Shown piece by piece: positions 58,443 through 64,000 of a stretch of DNA of 64,000 nucleotides; the first letter of the stretch is position 1, and each line of letters begins with the position of its first letter. The stretch is from NCBI RefSeq assembly GCF_012911935.1, contig NZ_JAAXLA010000017.1, forward strand, positions 36,634-100,633, in the 5' to 3' direction. Position numbers and translations under genes: made by a program. The notes under the pieces were generated by a model that was given only the letters and a program-made list of their open reading frames with translations, was not told the DNA's origin and did not search any database. Origin of the DNA: Pseudonocardia acidicola (lineage in GTDB: Bacteria; Actinomycetota; Actinomycetes; Mycobacteriales; Pseudonocardiaceae).

Positions 58443-58667
58443 GAGACCGGTCCGGGCCTGCCGATCGGGCTCGGCGACGTGCGGGCACGCGGCTCCCGGG
58501 TGCTGGCCGGTGGGCTCGCCGACACGTTTCGCCACGCGGTCAGCGGCCGTCAGTCGGGCCGGCGCGGACCCGTCGGCGGCGGAGACCCGGGCGCAGGCCG
58601 CGAGGACCAGCCGCAGCGGCGGGGACGGCACGCCGGACGACGGGGCTCCCAGCGCTCATGATCGTCG

Positions 58668-59085
58668 GTGGCTCGCTACCGGCCCGGCGGGCCGGCCCGG
58701 CTGTCGGTGCACTACGTGCGGGGCTCCTATGACACCGTCAAGCTGACGATCGCGCTGCGCCGCCTGCGTGCCCTGCTGCGCGGCACACCGGTCATCCCTG
58801 CAGTGGGACAACCTCTCCGCACACCGCAGCGGGCCGATGCGCGCGTTCCTGCGCGTGCAGCGCGGCTGGTTGACCGTGCACTACCTGCCTGCGTACGCCT
58901 CGGAGCTGAACCCGACCGAGAACCGGTGGGCGTCGCTGAAGACCCGTGATCTGGCCATCCGGGCCGCCGCCACCGTGGAGGAGTTGCTGGTGCTGGCCCA
59001 CGGGGGTGTCCACCGCCTCCGCCTCCAGCCGGCGACCGGACCTGCTGGGCAACTTCCTAGTTCGACTGACAAGACCATCGGGCTC
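58668..59085 (+). pseudogene. Frameshifted IS630-family transposase remnant
   Basis: The first frame reads ARYRPGGPARLSVHYVRGSY ... LRRLRALLRGTPVI. After a shift near 58790 the next frame continues LQWDNLSAHRSGPMRAFLRV, then QRGWLTVHYLPAYASELNPT and ENRWASLKTRDLAIRAA. The WDNLxxH and LPxYAxELNPxE steps hold the second Asp and the Glu of the IS630 DDE triad. The N-terminal HTH region is missing upstream, so it is both truncated and frameshifted. The 58,369-58,667 gap before it has no gene. Confidence 0.75.
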
Positions 59086-59294
59086 CGCCCGAACCCGGCA
59101 CCGCTTCGGAGATCAGCGGAAATGCGGACGGCGGCGACCTCTTCACGGCGCGCCCAAGGGCAGCCAGACCAACGCTCCGCCGACAAGCCGGGACTGAGTG
59201 GTTTGCCGGCGGGGCGCCGGCCCGGCAGGGATAAACCCGCGCCGCGAGGAGATCACCACCTCGGGGAAGGCGTGTCAGGGGCTATGGCGGCGAC

Positions 59295-59600
59295 CTACTG
59301 GTCGCGCGCCTTCTGGAAGACGTCCGCCACGTCCTTCGTGAACCAGTAGACCGCGTTGCCGCCGTCTGGGTAGTCCCACGACCAGGGCCACGTGCGGCCA
59401 ACCGCAAACGAGTGCCTTCCTGGCCACGCGAGGACACCAGCCACACCGTGCTTGCCGTTCGGGATCCCGACGCGCTCCGCCAACTCGTCGCCGCGGGCTC
59501 CCGGCAGCGCGGGTGAGGCCCAGATCAGCCGCCCGGCAGGGTCCGCGATGACCTGCACGTTCACGCCATGGCACTTGTGCTTCCCCGAACAGCGTCGGGG
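59295..59600 (-). pseudogene. IS5-like transposase fragment fused to unrelated sequence
   Basis: The minus-strand frame begins CSGKHKCHGVNVQVIADPAG, then RLIWASPALPGA, a conserved core of IS5-type DDE transposases of actinobacteria. It then changes to GDELAERVGIPNGKHGVAGV, LAWPGRHSFAVGRTWPW and VYWFTKDVADVFQKARDQ, which is not transposase-like. It is best read as a decayed insertion joined to the end of another gene. Confidence 0.6.
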
Positions 59601-59774
59601 CCGTCCGTCGGGGATGGGCGGCGGACCGCGGAGGGGTCAACGGTAATCACGACCGTAGGCCCGTCCACCTGGGCCGCTGGTCCGACGCCACGTTCGGGGT
59701 TGTTCTTCGGTCGATCGGGTGAGCGCGTCAGCGGGTGTCGATGAGCACGAACACCTGGCTCACCGCTCGCCGCG

Positions 59775-61994
59775 TCACCTCTCAGGGTGCGTCGGGGCCG
59801 CCGACAGCGCGTCGGTCAGCAGCGCGACGAGCGCCTGGTGCTGCACGTCGGCCGACGATCCGACCTCCTCCTCGGAGCCGTCGAGCGCTTGGGCGGCGAG
59901 GCCGGCCTTGTTGTCGATCAGCTCGGCGATCCTGGCATCGATCGTCTGGGCGGCGATGATGCGCCACGCGGTGACGGGCTCCGTCTGGCCGATGCGGTGG
60001 CTGCGGTCGATGGCCTGGGTCTGTTCCGCGGCGGTCCAGGAGAGTTCCGCGAGCACGATGTTGGAGGCGACCTGGAGGTTGAGGCCCACACCGGCCGCGG
60101 TCAGTGAGCAGACCGCGACGGCGACGTCGGGGTCGTTGACGAAGGCGTCGATGTTGCGCTGCCGCACCGTGGGCGTCTGGTCGCCGCGGATCGAGGAGAA
60201 CCGGACCCCCTGCTTGGTGAACGTTTCCTCGGCGGCGTCCATCACGTCGACGTGCTTGGCGAAGAAGACCACCTTGCCTGCGCTGCGCGCGAGCTGTGCG
60301 GCGTAGTCGGCGGCGAGGCCGGCCTTCGCCTGGCCGATGCGTCGCATCATGCTGAAGACGTTGTCGCCGGTCGTCGACGTGGTCGCATCCTTCTGCTCCC
60401 ACCTGGCCACCCGGCGCACGAGGTCGTGGTCGATGCCGTCGTCGATGGGGCTCTCGACGACGGCACCGGACCGTCGGGTGGCGAGTGCGGCGGAGTACCG
60501 GGCCATCATCCGGCGGGCGAGGTCGCGCTCGGCGGCCCGGATCGACCGGCCGGCGGGCCCGTCCAGCTCGACGGGAAGGTCGGCGATGCGCCGCGCGGGG
60601 ATGTCGGCGGCCACGTCGACCTTGCGGCGACGGACGATGCCGAGGTCCACGACGCAGCTGCGGGCGGCGGCGTAGAAGCCCGGATCGGCGGGTGTCAGGC
60701 CGGTCTCAGTGAGGGCGTCCATCAGGTCGGCGAGCGGTTTCGTCCCGTCGATCCAGCCGAGGAACTGCCAGATGGCGAGGAAGTCCTCGATGTCGTTGAT
60801 CAGCGGGGTGCCGGTGAGGGCCATCAGCAGCGGACGCGCGGTGAAGGACCGGATGCGTTCGGAGAGCTCCAGGACGTGCTGCGAGCGCTGGGAGGCCTTG
60901 TTCTTGATGAAGTGCGCCTCGTCGACGACCATTCCGCGGAAGCCGAAGTCGCCGAGCCATCCCACATGCCGGTCGAGCACCTCGTAGTTGACGACGACGA
61001 TGTCGGCGAAGCCGTCGATGGAGTCACCGTTGCCGTGGATCACCGTCGCCGAGCGGCGGGGTGTCCACAGACCGGCCTCGCGCACCCAGTTCGTCTTGAC
61101 GACGTTGGGCACGACGACGAGCAGGGGGTAGGCGTTCGCCGCCTCCGCGGCGAGCAGCGCCTGGGCCGTCTTGCCCAGCCCGGGCTCGTCGGCGAGCAGG
61201 AAGGTCCGGTGGCCGGCCTGGGCCGCGGCGACCAGCCGGGCCTGGTGCGGCATGAGCTCCCGGCCGCCCGGCGCTCTCCGGAGGGACGGCGCGGGGAGGG
61301 GCATGCACGCCGGGGCTCCGCCACCGGCGCGCTCGAACGACCGCAGCAGCGGGCCGAGCAGCTCCCAGCCGGCCAGCGGCGTCGGACGCGGTGCGTTCGG
61401 CCGGGCGGCCGAGAAGTCGGGGGCGAGGAAGGGGTTGGCCATCTGCCGCGAGACGACCGACTGCGGCACCACCCGGGGCTTGGTGGGGGCGGCGGGGACC
61501 TCTACCGGCGGGGCTTCGTCGGTGCCCGTCTCGATGGCCGGCTCGATCCCCGCGGTCCGCAGCACGTCCCGGGCGAGCGACCTGGCCTCGTCGGAGACGA
61601 CGGCGTCCTCGGCGAGGAGCGCCAGGAGCGCCGGATCACGGACGGCGGTCATCGCGAGGGTCTTCGCGGTGTGGTCGAGACGCTTGAGCCGCTCGGCCCG
61701 GCGCGCGTCGCTGCTGTTCTCCTCCGCCCGGAGCCGGGCGCGCTCCTCGCGCAACAGCAGTGCGACCGCCTGGAACTTCGTGCGCGTCGCGGGCGTCACT
61801 CGCCCGCTCCGCAGGGCGGTCTCGACCTCCCGGACGGAGTGCGCGAGCACCGACATGACGTCGCCGCGTTCGCGGCCGCGTCCTCGGTCCCGCGGGGCGC
61901 TACGGCGAGCCCTCGTCTGGGGCTGGCCTCGTCGAGCCACGAACTCCTCCTCCGGAATGCCCGGCAGGGCCGCCGTGGCGGCCTTACCGCGCAC
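59775..61994 (-). CDS. SNF2-family DEAD/DEAH helicase
   Basis: 739 residues from GTG 61994; ATG 61856 is an alternative. An N-terminal ~240-residue extension is rich in Arg/Ala/Glu helices. The SNF2 core follows: RELMPHQARLVAAAQAGHRT, Walker A LADEPGLGKTAQALLAAEAA, VVPNVVKTNWVREAGLW, the DEAH box MVVDEAHFIKNKAS, MALTGTPLIND, VCSLTAAGVGLNLQVASNIV and QAIDRSHRIGQTEPV (motifs V and VI). It moves along duplex DNA using ATP; chromatin- or repair-type roles are known for relatives. It stands alone and is not linked to the restriction genes. Confidence 0.85.
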   Translation of the reverse strand: MRGKAATAALPGIPEEEFVARRGQPQTRARRSAPRDRGRGRERGDVMSVLAHSVREVETALRSGRVTPATRTKFQAVALLLREERARLRAEENSSDARRAERLKRLDHTAKTLAMTAVRDPALLALLAEDAVVSDEARSLARDVLRTAGIEPAIETGTDEAPPVEVPAAPTKPRVVPQSVVSRQMANPFLAPDFSAARPNAPRPTPLAGWELLGPLLRSFERAGGGAPACMPLPAPSLRRAPGGRELMPHQARLVAAAQAGHRTFLLADEPGLGKTAQALLAAEAANAYPLLVVVPNVVKTNWVREAGLWTPRRSATVIHGNGDSIDGFADIVVVNYEVLDRHVGWLGDFGFRGMVVDEAHFIKNKASQRSQHVLELSERIRSFTARPLLMALTGTPLINDIEDFLAIWQFLGWIDGTKPLADLMDALTETGLTPADPGFYAAARSCVVDLGIVRRRKVDVAADIPARRIADLPVELDGPAGRSIRAAERDLARRMMARYSAALATRRSGAVVESPIDDGIDHDLVRRVARWEQKDATTSTTGDNVFSMMRRIGQAKAGLAADYAAQLARSAGKVVFFAKHVDVMDAAEETFTKQGVRFSSIRGDQTPTVRQRNIDAFVNDPDVAVAVCSLTAAGVGLNLQVASNIVLAELSWTAAEQTQAIDRSHRIGQTEPVTAWRIIAAQTIDARIAELIDNKAGLAAQALDGSEEEVGSSADVQHQALVALLTDALSAAPTHPER

Positions 61995-62745
61995 AGCGCT
62001 GCGGTCGGGTCAGGGGCGTCGCGGGGAGAGGCCGAGGTGTGGCTCCTCCGGGACGCGAGCTGACCCACAGATCTGGGGAAACGCCACCGCGGGGGCCGGA
62101 CAGCCCACACAGGACGGCGTGGCCACCGGTCGGCGGTCCAGCACCTATCGCCCAGGTCGGCCATGGTCTGGACCAACAGCGTGCAGCGGTGGCCAGCTTT
62201 CTTCCCTCGATTGTACCGCCTGGCGACGCATGTGGTGACTGCTGCGCAACCTGATGGCGTACTGCGTGACGGCCGAATGACAGCAGCGCGCCGATCGAGG
62301 TCGACAGCGTTCGACCTCGACCTGCTCGCCGACACCGGCCTGCGTCACCGCCTCACCGTCACGGTTCGACGAGTTGGAGGCGGTCGAGCCCATCCTCGCC
62401 TCGCTGGCCGCCGAACCAGTCCCGGCGCCGGACCCGACCGGGACCCTGCTCCTCACGACCGCCGACGAACCCGACCTGATGGCGAGCCGCTTGCGCTCCA
62501 TGGCCGCGGCCGAGCGCCAGCAGTCGTCCATGCTCCTCGGGCAGCCGAAGCACCTCGTCGGGGAGCACGGCCTCCCACAAGCTCAGCTCGACTGCCCGCG
62601 TCCGCAGCATCCCGCCCCCGTTTCCCCAGCTCACGGCGCTACCGGGGCATTCTCCCGCCCATCCGACCGCGAGCATGGGAGGCGCGCGGGACTATTCGTG
62701 CAGGTCAGGGCCTTGCGGCGCTGCTACTTCTTCAGGGCGAAGTAG
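61995..62745. other. Gene-poor stretch between the SNF2 and DUF1622 genes
   Basis: Several plus-strand frames overlap here. One run at 62,360-62,560 (EAVEPILASLAAEPVPAPDP, LLLTTADEPDLMASRLRSMA) looks faintly protein-like, and could be a decayed gene, but there is no start, domain or consistent frame. Nothing else is supported. Confidence 0.4.
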
Positions 62746-63195
62746 CTAGCTGCTCTGGCCAGACCTTCCCAGCGGCGCAGGCTCATCCGTTGTTGCATCA
62801 GCGCCGCGGGCCCTCGAGGCCGCGCGGGACAGCACGCCGGCGCCGCTGGTGGTCATCGCGCGACGCCAGGGCGGCACGCCCTCAATCTCCGTCTCCAGCG
62901 AGAAGCTCAGGAACGTTCGGATGAGCACGATCAGTCCCAGGACGCCGACGCTCTCCAGCGTCGGGGTGACTGCGACGGTCCTGATGAGGTCGGCGGCCAC
63001 GAGGATCTCGACCCCGAGCAGCAGCACACCGCCAAAGAACTCCCGCAGCAGCGCGTACCCGCGGCGCCCGTCGCCCGAGGTGCGCCATACCCGGGCGGAG
63101 TAGAGAAGCGACCAGACGAGCCCGATGATCAGCACCATGACTGCGATCACCTCGAACGCTTGGGCGGCGCGCTCCATCAACGCCGTAAATGTCAT
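62746..63195 (-). CDS. DUF1622 membrane protein
   Basis: 149 residues from ATG 63195. Three helices are visible: AQAFEVIAVMVLIIGLVWSL, LLREFFGGVLLLGVEILVAA and LESVGVLGLIVLIRTFLSFS. ADLIRTVAVTPTLESVG and IRTFLSFSLETEIEGVPPW match the conserved DUF1622 pattern. The last ~30 residues are a polar extension. Members are small inner-membrane proteins of unknown function. Confidence 0.82.
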   Translation of the reverse strand: MTFTALMERAAQAFEVIAVMVLIIGLVWSLLYSARVWRTSGDGRRGYALLREFFGGVLLLGVEILVAADLIRTVAVTPTLESVGVLGLIVLIRTFLSFSLETEIEGVPPWRRAMTTSGAGVLSRAASRARGADATTDEPAPLGRSGQSS

Positions 63196-63546
63196 TTCAG
63201 CTCCCTCGGTGCCCGGTCCCGCAACTCGGTGGCGACGCCGCGCCAACGCTCCACCCCCAAGGCATCCCTCCATCACGGTATTCGGGCGTTCACAGTCCGG
63301 ACGGCCAGCCGAGTGTTCCGCGGCAGCACGCTGTCCTTCCACGAGCAGCCCCGGGGGTGGTCTGGGCAACGGCCGCGGATGTTGAGGAAACCTTGGGTGC
63401 AGCCCTCCGAGGAGTGGGAGGATGACCGATCCTCGACGTCGCCCACCGCAGCGCTTCGCGCCGCCTTGTGAGGAGTAGATCAGCGGTTGGCCGCGCGTCT
63501 GCGGCTCCTGGCGTTTTCCGCTCGTGGGCCACGTGCTGGCGTGGGA
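63196..63546. other. Gene-free stretch
   Basis: No credible frame, RNA gene or repeat is seen between the DUF1622 gene and the patatin-like fragment. Confidence 0.4.
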
Positions 63547-63897
63547 TTAGGTCTGCCAGCCCGCGGCCAGCGCTGCCTTGGCGTCCTCGCGGCCGAGGCC
63601 AACCTGTTGCTCGGCGTAAGTGCGGTTGAAGTAGATCAGGCTGAGCAGCTCGTCGCGGCCGATTCCGCTTCCGAGCGCGTCGAGCGTTCGCCCGATCGCC
63701 CAGTACGGGTCGGTCGGCCCGCACGGTCGGAACGTGCGAGCCGCCAGTTTGGCGAGCTGGCCGTCTTTCGGCGCGACCAGTAGGTAACGCACGAGCTTGT
63801 AGGGTGAGTGGCCCGCCCCGCCCTGTTGGACCCGCTGATTCTTCCGGCGCAGGGACTGCAGGTCGTCACTGAGGGCTGCGTCCCCGGAGGTGGTGTA
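63547..63897 (-). pseudogene. C-terminal fragment of a patatin-like phospholipase
   Basis: The frame YTTSGDAALSDDLQSLRRKN, then YKLVRYLLVAPKDGQLAKLA, FRPCGPTDPYWAIGRTLDAL and DELLSLIYFNRTYAEQQVGL (ending LGREDAKAALAAGWQT) resembles the C-terminal part of actinobacterial patatin-like proteins. The nucleophile elbow (GxSxG) and DGG/DGA parts are missing upstream, where the sequence (63,900-64,000) shows no continuation. It is thus probably truncated, perhaps by whatever lies beyond the window end. Assignment is tentative. Confidence 0.4.
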
Positions 63898-64000
63898 CGA
63901 GTCCCTCGCTGGTGAGCGGCGTGGCGTCGTGACGTGAGACGGCCACCGCGTGATCTTGATGAGTACCGACCAAGGAACTCACCGAGAGGATCACGACGAT

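Noticed and set aside
1..64000. CRISPR array
   Set aside because: No regularly spaced direct repeats of 24-40 bp and no cas-like genes were seen in the window.
63940..64000. Start of an IS256-type transposase at the right edge
   Set aside because: The last 60 bases look like a leader before a gene but contain no coding part that would support the call.

Overview
The window is high-GC actinobacterial DNA, most likely a Pseudonocardiaceae-type actinomycete. This is inferred from a mycothiol-dependent isomerase family protein, a DUF222/13E12-type HNH protein under a mycobacterial-type LexA (SOS) box, a WhiB-like protein, and several actinomycete integrative-conjugative-element families (DUF2637, bifunctional primase/polymerase, DUF3987). 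No species call is possible from sequence alone.

Region 1 (1-14,128) looks like ordinary chromosome. It holds a flavin-dependent luciferase-like monooxygenase, a TRIC-type channel, the SOS-boxed HNH protein, an enoyl-CoA hydratase/HIBYL-CoA hydrolase overlapping a metal-receptor protein, and a LysR regulator divergent from an MFS exporter. Next come a mycothiol-dependent isomerase family protein, a GNAT acetyltransferase translationally coupled to a PhoD phosphatase, a ROK glucokinase, a DoxX/coiled-coil protein, a pRiA4b ORF-3-like protein and an intact tRNA-Met(CAU). One gene here (5019-5441) appears to be the collapsed remnant of a TRAP transporter operon.

Region 2 (14,129-25,400) starts with a tyrosine integrase fused to a GntR domain, directly beside tRNA-Met. 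It continues as a patchwork of small cargo cassettes separated by 3'-end fragments of tRNA genes: two of tRNA-Pro(GGG) and one of tRNA-Gly. The cargo includes an AT-richer DUF3696 ATPase plus PIN nuclease pair, a DUF1883 protein, an HNH protein, a UGT-type glycosyltransferase and a DUF1508 protein. The pattern suggests repeated integration and decay of mobile elements.

Region 3 (25,400-40,210) is a coherent conjugative/integrative element backbone. It contains XRE regulators, an AT-rich operator, an excisionase-like HTH, a small membrane protein, a WhiB-HTH fusion, a VirD4/TraG-type coupling protein, a DUF2637 membrane protein, a MobF relaxase-helicase, a primase/polymerase and a DUF3987 helicase-like protein. 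It ends in a 13-bp-stem hairpin. No integrase lies next to it.

Region 4 (40,228-55,800) is a defence-like island. Two minus-strand genes, one of them a long coiled-coil protein, diverge from a long operon. The operon runs: HTH plus degenerate methylase-like protein, HsdM, HsdS, HsdR, two unrecognised proteins, and an 890-residue protein with two phospholipase-D-type nuclease half-sites. Tight overlaps suggest one system: type I restriction-modification plus a three-gene PLD module.

Region 5 (55,800-64,000) is mixed. It has tRNA-Thr and tRNA-Lys 3' fragments, a SCO6745-type protein, a truncated F420-type oxidoreductase, a B3/4 protein, decayed IS630 and IS5-like transposases, a SNF2 helicase, a DUF1622 membrane protein and a patatin-like fragment.
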